Positions 22,522-34,227 of a stretch of 64,000 nucleotides of DNA are shown here, one piece after another (positions within the stretch are counted from its first letter, which is position 1; every line of letters starts with the position of its first letter). Location: assembly GCA_026874595.1 (NCBI GenBank), contig CM049316.1:25439839-25503838 (forward strand). The letters run 5' to 3'. The notes under the pieces are model-generated. The model ran no database searches. It was given only the letters and a program-made list of their open reading frames with translations, and was not told the DNA's origin. The DNA is from Sipunculus nudus (lineage: Eukaryota > Annelida > Sipuncula > Golfingiida > Sipunculidae). The translations under genes and the position numbers were made by a program.

Positions 22522-23021
22522 TAAAAAATGGGACAAACAGGCCTTTCAATCTAATGCACGAAACGTGTCTCCAGCTTTTTCGGTGTATTCTTGTAATACT
22601 CAGGTCAAAATGCCAGTTATAACTTATGTACCTTTGTCAAATCTCTTTAATATGGAGCATAAAATATATGTATTAGTGTTTCTTTCTCCTCTTTTCAGAA
22701 AGTACAAATATCAGTGTCTGTTATGCTAGCTTTAACCAGGAAAGGGTTTAAAGCCAAGATCCAGTGTGGAATTTAATATTGAAAATATCTTAATTTAGTA
22801 GAGATTGGTGTAAAATAAATGTTATATTATTATTATTATTGTGTAACATACCATTAGTAAGTTAAGCATTTTTCAAAAATCCAAATATATATGATAACCA
22901 TATATATTTTGTAAAAACATATAGTTATCGATAGTTTTTACAGGTCCACACCAATCAGCATAATATGATTCAACACACAATCTAAGTTAATCTCCCATAA
23001 GCGGGGTGTCTTTCTTATATA

Positions 23022-23069
<48 letters not shown>

Positions 23070-23760
23070 TTATAATTCCCCCGTTTCTGTGGCGGATTTC
23101 ATCAAATACATTTCATCGTGGAGGAGCTATTTCACCATAATTTATGATATTATTCAAACCAATTTCATTATTTCAAAGAACGTCTATCAGTAAACCATGT
23201 ATTATAATTTCAATTTGCTGTAGCCAAGTTTTTTTTTGTCTGATCTACTTCAGGCTTAGGTAAGATATTCTGTAATTGACAAGGTGTATTTCAAATATTC
23301 TTCTCTTACTTTTCTTTTTAAAAATGACGGGTGGAGCATAGCAATTTCCTTGTTCTTTTGAGCATAAGACCATATCAAGTAGGCCTAGGTTGGGTTCGAT
23401 CTTGGTATTGTGACCGGTTCATTAGTCTTTCAAATTACACACTCCTTTACATTTCACAGGGCATTTGTGTCCACACGAGTTAATTTAGGACACATCGTAG
23501 TATCAGATTCAAAATAGTGTGGCTCTGCTGGTTAAGTATTGTAAGTATAGAAATCCTATGTTTACCAAGCACTCGGGTTCTAAAAATACTCCATACACGG
23601 AATTTTTTAAGTCGGACTCAAGGTGTTTCGGATTTACTTTACGCTCCCGAGGCAGCGGCAATCTTACGCTTCTACAGAAGCTACCGGTATATGACATATA
23701 GGAAGGAGGCCTATAGGGAAAAGCGCTGTGTAAAGAGCGTAGATTTACTTAGACCGCTCT
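22522..23760. other. Intergenic DNA, no gene seen
   Basis: Sequence right of family B. It contains a (TA)n tract at 23024-23067. Small overlapping frames at 23509-23765 lack domains and disagree between strands. Confidence 0.5.
23024..23067. repeat. (TA)n microsatellite
   Basis: Pure alternating TA. Confidence 0.95.
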
Positions 23761-23779
23761 TCTGATTTCGTTCACTCTC

Positions 23780-24070
23780 TACAATCGACCTTTGACCTTA
23801 CGGTAAAGGCTATTCTCTGCCTTGGAATAGCCGTGACGTCACGTGAATCGATTTCGTTATAACTTCAGCGATGAGGCAGTTAGTACATGAACACGCTTGT
23901 CGTATCACGTGACCGTGATCCACACGTGTCACGGGCGCCCGCTCGGTTCAACAGATGACCGTCTGTGCTGTAACCACGGAGGCAGGGCGCTCCCGCGCAG
24001 ATATTGCTAATGAGCATTGGTTCCAGCTAACCGCGTTACAGGTTAACGGTCTCAGGACTGCAGTCAGATT
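23780..24070. promoter_or_regulatory. GC-richer cluster of CRE and E-box motifs
   Basis: TGACGTCA (23834-23841) overlaps CACGTG (23840-23845). CACGTG recurs at 23906-23911 and ACACGTGT lies at 23922-23929. TGACCTTACGG upstream contains a nuclear-receptor half-site. The stretch is more GC- and CpG-rich than its surroundings. This density in a non-repeat segment suggests an enhancer or a promoter whose gene lies elsewhere or is unrecognised. It is a motif-only inference. Confidence 0.35.
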
Positions 24071-24424
24071 CAATGGAGTCTATCCGGTTTTTTGACTAAA
24101 TGCGCGTGCTCGGCGCTTACCTAAAAGAAATAGAACATATTAATGGAACATACTTTATATAGCACACAACGAAAATTACTGATCGTTGAGGAGATACTGA
24201 ACAGACATTCATAATGTTAAATACACTGTAATATTTATTGTAAACGACATTTGACTTATATTTGGAAGCTGCAAAAGTCCCCCTGACTTTTTATAATTTT
24301 CTACCAAACGTTACGGACTTCATTATTTGTCTTTTTAAAATACAAACCTACACGTATTTGTTTATCGTGTATTTGATTTGAAAGTATAATCTATGTCACG
24401 GTCAATGTGTATGTATGTGCACAC

Positions 24425-24427
<3 letters not shown>

Positions 24428-24476
<49 letters not shown>
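24428..24476. repeat. (TA)n microsatellite at the LTR insertion site
   Basis: Alternating TA directly abuts the TG start of the LTR at 24477. The tract continues as ATATATAT after the LTR's other end at 44767, so the LTR inserted into the microsatellite. Confidence 0.9.
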
Positions 24477-24480
<4 letters not shown>

Positions 24481-25065
24481 ACAGGTGCTCTTTTTATTGT
24501 GTGACCCGGCCGTAACTCGTGTTGTTGTTACATTTTATGTTTAATCCGCACAGGTTGAACTCTCGTTGTCATGTGAGCCTTGGGTTTTCACGCCTGGTCG
24601 TGGATCACGTGATGGCCCTGGTATGTGGAGGTACGCACATCGATGTCTTCTCGGTAATTCCTGAAACGCGTGTTGTGCAAGAACTTATAGACTGTTCAGA
24701 AGTGGAAAATTCCCGGCTTATGGTGTGAAGATATATAAAGGGGCTATTTTTTAGAACCAGGGGGCAGACAGCAGAGCAGATACCAGCGGACGCAGAAGCG
24801 TGTGTCAGATTCTAAGACCTTATCCGACGAATGCGGCAATTATACATGTTCAAAGACTTTCTCCTGGATTTTATGCTTTTGGACTTCAGTTTACTTTCTG
24901 GGTTGCTAAAAGAACTTTCCACAGGACTGTCCTTCTCCGAGAGTTTTCATTTAAATGACTTATCGTTGAGACGGTATTGGTATCCAGGTACTGTACCATT
25001 ATCTTTCTGTGTGATTGTATTGACTTGTTGCTATAACGCTGTTTTACTGTATAATTGTATTGATT
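24477..25065 (+). mobile_element. Solo LTR, left part (split by array 2)
   Basis: Starts TGTTACAGGTGC after ATAT. It has a TATA-like ATATATAAAG at 24731-24740 and aligns along its length with the reverse complement of 47750-48406. Shared words include GTAACTCGTGTTGT, GGTTGAACTCTCG, AGCGGAC(A/G)CAGAAG and CCAGGTACTG. It breaks off at GTATTGATT, and the homologous sequence resumes at 44565. No gag, pol or primer-binding site is present, so this is a solo LTR. The superfamily is not determinable. Confidence 0.75.
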
Positions 25066-25154
25066 GCTTGCCGGAATCAAAGATTTCGGCAAGCATATTG
25101 CTCAGTTGCGTATGTCTGTTTGTTGCTTGCCGGAAATCTTCGATTTTCGCAAGC
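25066..25154 (+). repeat. 5' hairpin modules at the start of array 2
   Basis: Near-palindromes at 25066-25094 and 25125-25154 (13-14-bp arms, 3-4-nt loop) are separated by a 20-nt linker and TCTGTTTGTT. The first is the left boundary of the whole insertion. Confidence 0.75.
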
Positions 25155-25302
25155 TGGTTGGTCAGTCGCGGATGTCTGTTTGTCTGTTTGTTTGTTTGTC
25201 TGTCCAGTCTCTACAGGTCACAATTTTGATCCCATCGCTTTTAAACTTTCACAGTTTGTGTAAAATCAAAAATGCAAGAAGCCTATTGTTTTTGGGCAAT
25301 AA

Positions 25303-25327
25303 AGGTCAAAGGTCAAGGTCAAGGTCA
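25303..25327 (+). promoter_or_regulatory. Four AGGTCA half-sites in a row
   Basis: AGGTCA at 25303-25308 and 25310-25315 form a direct repeat with 1-bp spacing (DR1). Two more follow without spacing at 25316 and 25322. Equivalent runs lie near 28016, 29292, 30964 and 32407. The DR1 and TCAAGGTCA patterns are those bound by RXR/HNF4-like and ERR/SF-1-like receptors in animals. Binding here is inferred. Confidence 0.5.
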
Positions 25328-26239
25328 TCAAAAGTTCCTAAAGTGCTCTTTTCTTCATATCTCCATTACTATTTGTCATAGCCACTTCAAACATGGCTCA
25401 TTTTAATCGTCATTCCAAGGCCTTTCGTCTGGTGTGTAGCTGAATCAAATGGTTGTCACCATGGTTACGTATTTTTGGGTAAAAGTGATGTAAATCGAAA
25501 ATCAAAGGAAAATTTTTTCTAACTTTGTCATTTTTAAAGCTAGAGAGTTCTAGTTTTTTGCATCAGGTAGCATTTAACAAGTACTGCAAGATTTTATTAA
25601 AAGTCTCGCGATATCTCGTATAATATCTCGTCAAACGAGAATTTTCGAGATTTCATTAAATATAGCTTACAGGTCGCATTTTTTAAACTATGACTTTGAA
25701 AATGACATATTTTGTGTTATTTAGAAATATCTCGAAACCAATTTTTCATTTTTTGGAAATAGCCACCAGGGGGCGTGGTACATGAAACACTGTAAGATAT
25801 CGTTTTTCTGCAATATCTCAAAAAATATTAAACGTGACACCATTTTTTTTGTCGTATCTGAAACTAGGAACATTGGCTTACCCCTTCGCTCATGTAGCTT
25901 TGTGCTGCCGTTACCATGGTTACCGAAATTTGGGGTAAAACTTGACAATCGGAAAATGCGGAGTTTTCCAGCTTCTATCTCTGTTGATATTTGCGATAGA
26001 AAGGTCTGGTTTTGGGCGTTAGACAGCATCCCTCTAGTTCTAAGCCATTCAATCGCAAGTCTCGTCATATCTCGCACCGTTTCCCGTGAAACGAGAACAC
26101 GTGACCATTCAAAGAAATGCCTATAATTCTGTCATTTTTCACGCTACAGACACATGGTTTGCAGCGTTGGGTAGCGCCTGACACTCGCAGTCACATTCAG
26201 GGGTCATATTGTAAGTCTCGTCAAATCTCGCGCCGTTTT

Positions 26240-26345
26240 TCGCCAAACCACGAAGACCCGTGCCATCGCCGCAAGTGCCGGCAGGGTCCTTACGGTGGGC
26301 GGCCGGCGTGTGCAGCGGTGCGTGTCGGCCTTTCCGGGCCCTGTC
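26240..26345 (+). repeat. GC-rich block before the hairpin start, copy 1
   Basis: A GC-rich segment (GTGGGCGGCCGGCGTGTGC core) ends just before the hairpin module at 26385. Near-identical copies at 28960-29062, 30568-30672 and 33385-33485 each precede the next hairpin start. Its composition differs sharply from the AT-rich cassettes, suggesting a captured sequence or a promoter-like part. Confidence 0.7.
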
Positions 26346-26384
26346 TATTATCCTACATGTTGGAGGCACAGTCCTAACTTTATT

Positions 26385-26537
26385 GCTTGCCGGAAATCTT
26401 CGATTTTCGCAAGCATGTTGATCACCCGCGTATGTTTGTTTGTTTGTTGCTTGCCGGAAATCTTCGATTTTCGCAAGCATGTTGGTCACCCGCGTATGTT
26501 TGTTTGTTGCTTGCCGGAATCAGAGATTTCGACAAGT
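26385..26537 (+). repeat. Three tandem 5' hairpin modules
   Basis: Modules start at 26385, 26449 and 26509 with a 60-64-bp period. The third has decayed in its second arm (GACAAGT). They mark the second macro-unit of array 2. Confidence 0.7.
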
Positions 26538-27782
26538 ATGTTGATCAGTTCCGTTTGTTTGTTTGTCTGTATGTCCCCGCTCTACAGGCCACAATTTTGC
26601 ACCAATCGTCCTGATACTTATAGATAGAGTGTATAATCGGTTCTTCTCGGAGCCTATTGTTTTTGGTCATGATCGGTCAAGGGTCAAGGTCAGGGTCACC
26701 AAAAAGCTCAAAAACGGTTTTTTCTTCATACCTTCGTCAAAAATAACCGTAGGCACCTAATCTGTAGCCCGTTTTATTTGCCACTGCATGGCCACTTCCA
26801 ACACTGCAAAATTGCCTCATTTCGCTGTTACCATGGTTACGCCATTTTGGGGAGAAATCATGGAATTTCGTGACATTTTTCAAATTTGCAGCAATTTTAC
26901 TGATTCTGAGATATTTTATGTAACATAAGAATATCTCGAAACGGGTTTTTCAGATTTTGGAAATGGCCGCCAGGGGGCGTTGCAGATGAAAAAACATGAA
27001 AATTTGTTTTGGTGCTATACCTCCAGAACTATTAAACATTGGGCCATTTCCATCACAGCACCTGAAACTAGGGTCCATGGGCTTATTTTTGCGCATAGGT
27101 GCCAAAGTGCGCTATTGCCAGATTTCTCTATTTTTGGGGTAAAACCTTTGAATTTTGAAAATATGCAGTTTTCAGCTTCTAACTCTGTCAGTTTTTATGC
27201 TAGAGAGGTCAAAATTTTTGCATCTTGTAGCCCTTGGTGAGTTCTCGGTGATCCAACCAAAAATCTTGCAAAATCTCGCACCGTTTCTCGTCGAATGAGA
27301 TTTCGCGATTTCACGGTGACATGCCCTATAGGCCACAGATATGCAGGCATCCTTTTGAAACTGATACATGTTACGTCATACACTAATATCTCGAAAGCAA
27401 TTGTTCAGTTTTTGGAAAATTACCGCTAGGGGGCGCTGCACTGCAACCCCGTACCTACTATCATTGTTTAACCATATCTCCAAAACTACACATTTTAGGT
27501 ACATAAACTGTACACCATATGAATTGGCGTTTCATGGCCTTTCTGCCCATGACCTCTTTTGTTTAATCATACACGGTCCCCGCAAATTTTAGCAACTTTG
27601 TAAAAATTAAAACCCGCATGCACAAATACATATGCCATCACGCATGCATGCACGCGTTTTAGTATGAAAGACAGACACGCTTTCCCGTGACTGCAAAAAT
27701 TATAACGTTCGCCGTTTAAAATAAGTGACCACAGGCACTCTTTGCGGGCCGGTTTGCCATTTCTGTCGCGTTATAGTTTATT

Positions 27783-27863
27783 GCTTGCCGGAATCAGAGA
27801 TTTCGACAAGTATGTTGATCAGTTCCGTTTGTTGCTTGCCGGAAATCTTCGATTTCTGCAAGC
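27783..27863 (+). repeat. Two 5' hairpin modules, third macro-unit
   Basis: Modules start at 27783 and 27833, followed by a TCTGTTTG tract and CTCTACAGGCCACAATTTTG. This is the same order as the other macro-unit starts. Confidence 0.7.
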
Positions 27864-28959
27864 AGGTTGGTCAGTCGCGGATGTCTGTTTGTCTGTTTGT
27901 CTGTCTGTCTGTCTGTGTACTCTCTACAGGCCACAATTTTGCAGCAATTGCTTTTAAACTTACACAGATGGTAGACAAGGAAAAGTCCTGGAGGCCTATT
28001 GTTTTTGGGCAATATAGGTCAAAGGTCAAGGTCAAGGTCATCAAAAGTTCCTAAAGTGCTCTTTTCTTCATATCTCCATTACTATTTGTCATAGCCACTT
28101 CAAACATGGCTCATTTTAATCGGCATTCCAAGGCATTTCTTCTGATATATATGTTGCTGAAATCTGCTGTTTCTATGGTCACACATTTTTGGGGAAAACT
28201 CATGATTTTCGAAAATAAAAGGCCTAATTTTTCTAACTTTGTCATTTTTAAAGCTAGAGAGTTCTAGTTTTTTGCATCAGATAGTACTAAATAAGCTTTT
28301 TATCATACAAGTGAAAGTCTCTTAAAATCTCGCACCATTTCTCGTCAAACGAGAATTTTCGAGATTTCATTAAATATGGCTTACAGGTCGCATTTTTTAA
28401 ACTATGACTTTGAAAATGACATATTTTGTGTTATTTAGAAATATCTCGAAACCAATTTTTCATTTTTTGGAAATAGCCACCAGGGGGCGTGGTACATGAA
28501 ACACTGTAACATATCTTTTTCTGCAATATCTCAAAAAATATTAAACGTGACACCATTTTTTTTGTCGTATCTGAAACTAGGAACATTGGCTTATCCCTTC
28601 GCACATGTAGCTTTGTGCTGCCGTTACCATGGTTACCGAATTTTGGGGTAAAACTTGACAATCTGAAAATGCGGAGTTTTCCAGCTTCTATCTCTGTTGA
28701 TATTTGCGATAGAAAGGTCTGGTTTTTGGCGTTAGACAGCATCCCTCTAGTTCTAAGCCGTTCAATCGCAAGTCTCGTCATATCCCGCACCGTTTCTCGT
28801 GAAACGAGAACACGTAACCATTCAAAGAAATGCCTATAATTCTGTCATTTTTGACGCTACAGACACATGGTTTGCAGCGCTGCATAGCGGCTGACACTCG
28901 CGGTCACATTCAGGGGTTACATTGTTAGTCTCGTCAAATCTCGCGCCGTTTTACGCCAA

Positions 28960-29062
28960 ACCACGAAGACACGTGCCGTCGCCGCAAGTGGCGGCAGGGT
29001 CCTTACGGTGGGCGGCCGGCGTGTGCAGCGGTCCGTGACGGCCTCTCCGGGCCCCATCTATT
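28960..29062 (+). repeat. GC-rich block, copy 2
   Basis: Near-identical to 26240-26345, placed just before the hairpin at 29098. Confidence 0.7.
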
Positions 29063-29097
29063 ATCGTACATGTCGGAGGCACAGTCACAACTTTATT

Positions 29098-29127
29098 GCT
29101 TGCCGGAAATCTTCGATTTCTGCAAGC
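29098..29127 (+). repeat. 5' hairpin module, fourth macro-unit
   Basis: GCTTGCCGGAAATC, loop TTC, GATTTCTGCAAGC. Preceded by TTTATT and followed by a (TGTC)n tract. Confidence 0.7.
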
Positions 29128-29161
29128 AGGTTGGTCAGTCGCGGATGTCTGTTTGTCTGTT

Positions 29162-29192
<31 letters not shown>

Positions 29193-30567
29193 GTACTCTC
29201 TACAGGCCATAATTTTAAGGCAATTGCCTTTTAACTTATACAGCTGGTAGACAAGCAAAAGTCCTCGGGGCCTATTGTTTTTGGGCAATACAGGTCAAAG
29301 GTCAAGGTCAAGGTCATCAAAACTTCTCAAAACGGTTTTTTCTTCATATCTTTGTCACTATTAGCCGTATCTTCTTCAAACATAGCTCATTTCAAACGTC
29401 ATTCCAAGGCCAGTCATCTGGTGTGTAGCTGACTCAAATTTGCCGTAACCATGGTTACGAATTTTTTGGAAAAAGTCATGATATTCTGAAATAAGGGGTC
29501 TTATTTTTCTAACTTTGTCAGTTTTAAAGCTAGAGAGGTCTAGTTTTTTGCATCAGGTAGCATTTAACAAGTACTGCAAGATTTGATTAAAATTCTCGCG
29601 ATATCTCGTACAATATCTCGTCAAACCAGATATTTCGAGATTTCAGTAATCTTGCCCTGGAGGCCACAGTTTTGCAGGAATCTTTTTGAAACTGACATAT
29701 TGAAAGTCCTACACTATTATCTCGAAATCAATTTTTCATTTTTTTAATTCGGCCGCTAGGGGGCGCTGGGTGCAAACCTCTCCAACATATCATGTTTTGG
29801 CAATATCTCCAAAATTATAAGCCTCAATTACATAAACCATAGCTTATTTTCTTCCTCTGAGTCTTTTCAAAATCCTGGTGGAATCATTTCGACTCAATCT
29901 TGAGTCACTTTGTCAGTGTGTCCGTCTGTTTCTCAGTTGTCCTCAAATCCGCTTGCTTGCCGTTTCTTGCGTCTCACATATAGCATTCTACAGGCCACAG
30001 TTTTGAAAGAATCTTTTAAAACTATTACATCTTATGTCTTACACTAATATCTCGAAACCAATTTTTCATTTTTTGGAAATAGCCACCAGGGGGCGTGGTA
30101 CATGAAACACTGTAACATATCATTTTTCTGCAATATCTCAAAAAATATTAAACGTGACACCATTTTTTGGGTCGTATCTGAAACTAGGAACATTGGCTTA
30201 TCCCTTCGCACATGTTGCTTTGTGCTGCCGTTACCATGGTTACCAAATTTAGGGGTAAAACTTGACAATCTGAAAATTCGGAGTTTTCCAGCTTCTATCT
30301 CTGTTGATATTTGCGATAGAAAGGTCTGTTTTTTGGCGTTAGGCAGCGTCCCTCTAGTTCTAAGCCATTCAATCGCAAGTCTCGTCATATCTCGCACCGT
30401 TTCTCGTGAAACGAGAACACGTGACCATTCAAAGAAATGCCTATAATTCTGTCATTTTTCACGCTAAAGACACACGGTTTGCGGCGCTGGATAGCGGCTG
30501 ACACTCGCAGTCACATTCAGGGGTCACATTGTTAGTCTCGTCAAATCTCGCGCCGTTTTTCGCCATA

Positions 30568-30672
30568 CCACGAAGACACGTGCAGTCGCCGCAAGTGGCG
30601 GCAGGGTCCTTACGGTGGGCGGCCGGCGTGTGCAGCGGTCCGTGACGGCCTCTCCGGGCCCCATCTATGATC
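30568..30672 (+). repeat. GC-rich block, copy 3
   Basis: Near-identical to the copies at 26.2 and 29.0 kb. It precedes the double hairpin at 30705. Confidence 0.7.
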
Positions 30673-30704
30673 ATACATGTTGGAGGCACAGTCACAACTT
30701 TATT

Positions 30705-30802
30705 GCTTGCCGGAAATCTTCGATTTCTGCAAGCAGGTTGGTCAGTCGCGGATGTCTGTTTGTCTGTTTGTTGCTTGCCGGAAATCTTCGATTTCTGCAA
30801 GC
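30705..30802 (+). repeat. Two 5' hairpin modules, fifth macro-unit
   Basis: Modules at 30705-30734 and 30773-30802 are identical in both arms and linker, a recent duplication. Confidence 0.75.
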
Positions 30803-30828
30803 AGGTTGGTCAGTCGCGGATGTCTGTT

Positions 30829-30863
<35 letters not shown>

Positions 30864-31283
30864 GTACACTCTACAGGCCACAATTTTCCAGCAATTGCTT
30901 TCAAACTTATACAGCTGGTAGAAAAGCAAAAGTCCTGGAGGCCTATTGTTTTTGGGCAATATAGGTCAAAGGTCAAGGTCAAGGTCATCAAAAGTATACA
31001 AAACGGTTTTTTCTTCATATCTTTGTTACTTTTAGGGATATCTTCTTCAAACATAGCTCATTTTAAAGGTCATTCCCAGGCCTTTCTTCTGGTGTGTAGC
31101 TCTTTCAAATTGGCCATTACCATGGTTACGAATTTTTGGGAAAAAATCATGATATTCGAAAATCTGGGGTCTTATTTTTCTAACTTTGTCATTTTTAAAG
31201 CTAGAGAGGTCTAGTTTTTTGCATCAGGTAGCATTTAACAAGTACTGCAAGATTTTATTAAAAGTCTCGCGATATCTCGTATA

Positions 31284-31304
31284 ATATCTCGTCAAACGAG
31301 ATAT
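31284..31304 (+). repeat. Perfect 9-bp stem, 3-nt loop dyad
   Basis: ATATCTCGT, loop CAA, ACGAGATAT. This is the best-preserved member of the TCTCGT/ACGAGA dyads found throughout both arrays. It is often nested within an outer ATCTCG..CGAGAT pair. Confidence 0.8.
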
Positions 31305-31339
31305 TTCGAGATTTCAGTAATCTTGCCCTGGAGGTCACA

Positions 31340-32220
31340 GTTTTGCAGGAATCTTTTTGAAACTGACATATCGTAAGTCCTACACTATTATCTCGAAATT
31401 AATTTTTCATTTTTTTAATTCGGCCGCTAGGGAGCGCTGGGTGCAAACCTCTCCAACATATCATGTTTTGGCAATATCTCCAAAACTGTGAGCCTCAATT
31501 ACATAATCTATAGCTTATTTTCATCCTCTGAGTCTTTCTGAATCCTGGAGTAGTCATTTCGACTCAATCTTGAGTCACTTTGTCAGTGTGTCCGTCTGTT
31601 TCTCAGTTGTCCTCAAATCCGCTTGCTTGCCGGTTCTTGTGTCTCACATATAGCGTTCTACAGGACACAGTTTTGAAAGAATCCTTTTCAAACTATTACA
31701 TCTTATGTCTTACACTATTATCTCGAAACGGATTTTTCATTTTCCAGAATTGGCCGCTAGGGGGCGGTGCACTCAAACTTGCACAACATATCATTTTTTG
31801 GCCATATCTCCAAAACTATAAACCTAATTTACATAAACTATAGCTTATTTTCTTCCTCTGGGTCTTTCAAAAAACCTGGTGTATTCATTTGGTCTCAATC
31901 TTGAGTCAGTTTGTCTGTGTGTCCGTCTGTTTCTCAGTTGTCCTCAAATCCGCTTGCTTGCCGGTTCTTGCGTCTCACATATAGCATTCTACAGGCCACA
32001 GTTTTGAAAGAATCCTTTTAAAACTATTACATCTTATGTCTTACACTAATATCTCGAAACGGATTTTTCATTTTCCAGAATTGGCCGCTAGGGGGCGGTG
32101 CACTCAAACTTGCACAACATATCATTTTTTGGCCATATCTCCAAAACTATAAACCTCATTTACATAAACTACAGCTTATTATCTTCCTCTCAGGTTTCTT
32201 CATAACATGATTAAGTCATC
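31340..32220 (+). repeat. 330-bp tandem cassettes of array 2
   Basis: Units share TACAGG(C/A)CACAGTTTTGAAAGAATC, TTACACTA(T/A)TATCTCGAAA, a CTCF-like core, CATATCTCCAAAAC and TTGTCAGTGTGTCCGTCTG. Repeat spacing is about 330 bp. It is the plus-strand counterpart of the array 1 repeats at 7890-8830. Confidence 0.75.
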
Positions 32221-32550
32221 TGTTCTCAATCTTGGGTCAGTTTGTCAGTATGTTTGTCTGTTTTCCTCAATTTCGCCTGCTTCCTGGTTCTTGCGTCTCA
32301 CATGTAGCATTCTACTGGCCACAGTTTTGCAGGAATCGTTTTGTAAATTACACTTGCCATATATAGTGATGATATCTGAAAGTCCTATGTTTATTATTCA
32401 AATAAGTCAAAGGTCAAGGTCAAGGTGACCAAAATATATCAAAATCTTATTATCTTTAGAACTTTGTTAATATTGGTCCTTTCTTCACAAACTATGTATT
32501 ATTTTCTTTCACTTTGACACTGCTCGTTCATCTGACTAACTTTACATCAT

Positions 32551-32582
32551 TTCCGGCAAGCGCGTGACCTCAGGTCATCTAG
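32551..32582 (+). repeat. Internal family A 3' terminus
   Basis: TTCCGGCAAGCGCG, then TGACC-TCA-GGTCA, TCTAG, then TTTGTTTGTCTG of the next unit. This marks a head-to-tail or nested junction. Confidence 0.7.
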
Positions 32583-32759
32583 TTTGTTTGTCTGTATGTC
32601 CCCGCTCTACAGGCCACAATTTTGCACCAATCGTCCTGATACTTATAGATAGAGTGTATAATCGGTTCTTCTCGGAGCCTATTGTTTTTGGTCATGATCG
32701 GTCAAGGGTCAAGGTCAGGGTCACCAAAAAGCTCAAAAACGGTTTTTTCTTCATACCTT

Positions 32760-33340
32760 CGCCATAAATAGGCTTATCCACTTCTGCAATAGCTCATTTT
32801 TTTCGTCATCACCTGGCCTTTCTTTTGACATGTAGCTTACTTAAATTTGCTGTTACCATGGTTACGCAATTTTGGTGAGAAATCATGGAATTTCCTGATA
32901 TTTTTCAAATTTGCAGCAATCGTACTGATTCTGAGATATTTTTTGTAACACAAGAATATCTCGAAATTGTTTTTTCAGATTTTGGAAATGGCCGCCAGGG
33001 GGCGTTGCAGATGAAAATTTGTTTTGGTGCTATACCTCCAGAACTATTAAACATTGGGCCATTTCCATCACAGCACCTTCAACTGGGGTCCATGGGCTTA
33101 TTTTTGCGCATAGGTGCCAAAGTGCGCTTTTGCCAGATTTCTCTATTTTTGGGGTAAAACCTTTGAATTTTGAAAATATGCAGTTTTCAGCTTCTAACTC
33201 TGTCAGTTTTTATGCTAGAGAGGTCAAAATTTTTGCATCTTGTAGCCCTTGGTGAGTTCTCGGTAATCCAACCAAAAATCTTGCAAAATCTCGCACCGTT
33301 TCTCGTCGAATGAGATTTCGCGATTTCACGGTGACATGCC
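32760..33340 (+). repeat. 600-bp segment, copy at 32.8 kb
   Basis: Almost identical to about 42310-42870, and related to 26880-27370. It carries one X-box and one CTCF-like core. Near-identity over about 550 bp implies recent amplification or gene conversion. Confidence 0.8.
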
Positions 33341-33384
33341 CTATAGGCCACAGATATGCAGGCATCCTTTTGAAACTGATACAT

Positions 33385-33485
33385 ACCACGAAGACACGTG
33401 CAATTGCCGCAAGTGGCGACAAGGTCCTTACGGTGGGCAGCCGGCGTGTGCAGCGGTGCGTGTCGGCCTTTCCGGGCCCTATCTA
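33385..33485 (+). repeat. GC-rich block, copy 4
   Basis: Similar to the three earlier copies. It precedes the decayed hairpin at 33532-33561. Confidence 0.65.
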
Positions 33486-33976
33486 TTATCATACATGTTG
33501 GAGGCACAGTCCAGACTTTATTACTTGTATTACTTGCCGGAAATCTTCGATTTCCGAAAGCATGTTGGTCACCCGTGTATGTTTGTTCCTTCATCTTATG
33601 TATTATACTAATATCTCAAAAATTTTTTTCATTTTCCCGATATGGCCGCTAGGGGGCGCTGCACTTGACCCTTCCAAAAAAATCAGTTTTTGAACATATT
33701 TCCGTAAGAGTAAACCTATATTACACAAACTATAGCTTATTTTCTTTCTCTTGGTCTTCTTCAAAACATTGTCAAGTCACCTGGTGTCCATCTAGTGTCA
33801 CTTTGTCAGTATGTCTGTCTGTTTGTCATTTATCCTCATATTCGCCTGCTTGCTAGTTTTTGCACTTTAGATATAGCAATCAACAAGTCAGATATGTGGA
33901 CGAATCCTTTTGAAACTATTACATCTTATGTCATACACTAATATCACGAAACGCATTTGTCGTCTTCAGGATACGT

Positions 33977-33990
33977 CCACTAGAGGGCGC
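33977..33990 (+). promoter_or_regulatory. Full-match CTCF core
   Basis: CCACTAGAGGGCGC matches CCASYAGRKGGCRS at all 14 positions and is followed by TGCAG. It is the best individual CTCF candidate in the window. Confidence 0.6.
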
Positions 33991-34227
33991 TGCAGTCGAA
34001 CATATCCAGTATATCATTATTTGGCCATATCTCCAAAATTATAAGCCTCAATTACATAAACTATAGCTTATTTTCTTCCTCTGAGTCTTCTCCATAACCT
34101 GATTAAGTCATCTTGTCTCCATCTTGTGTCCCTTTGTAAGTTTGTCTGTTTGTTCTTTTTGGCTTTTTGGTTCTTGAGTCTCACTGATAGCATTCTACAG
34201 GCCACTGTTTTGAAAGGATCATTTTTA

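Noticed and set aside
25721-31214. Long overlapping frames recurring in array 2 (for example near 25782, 28615 and 30102)
   Set aside because: They recur because the DNA is repeated. Both strands give equally long frames, and translations are runs such as LFVCLSVCLSV from TGTCTG tracts.
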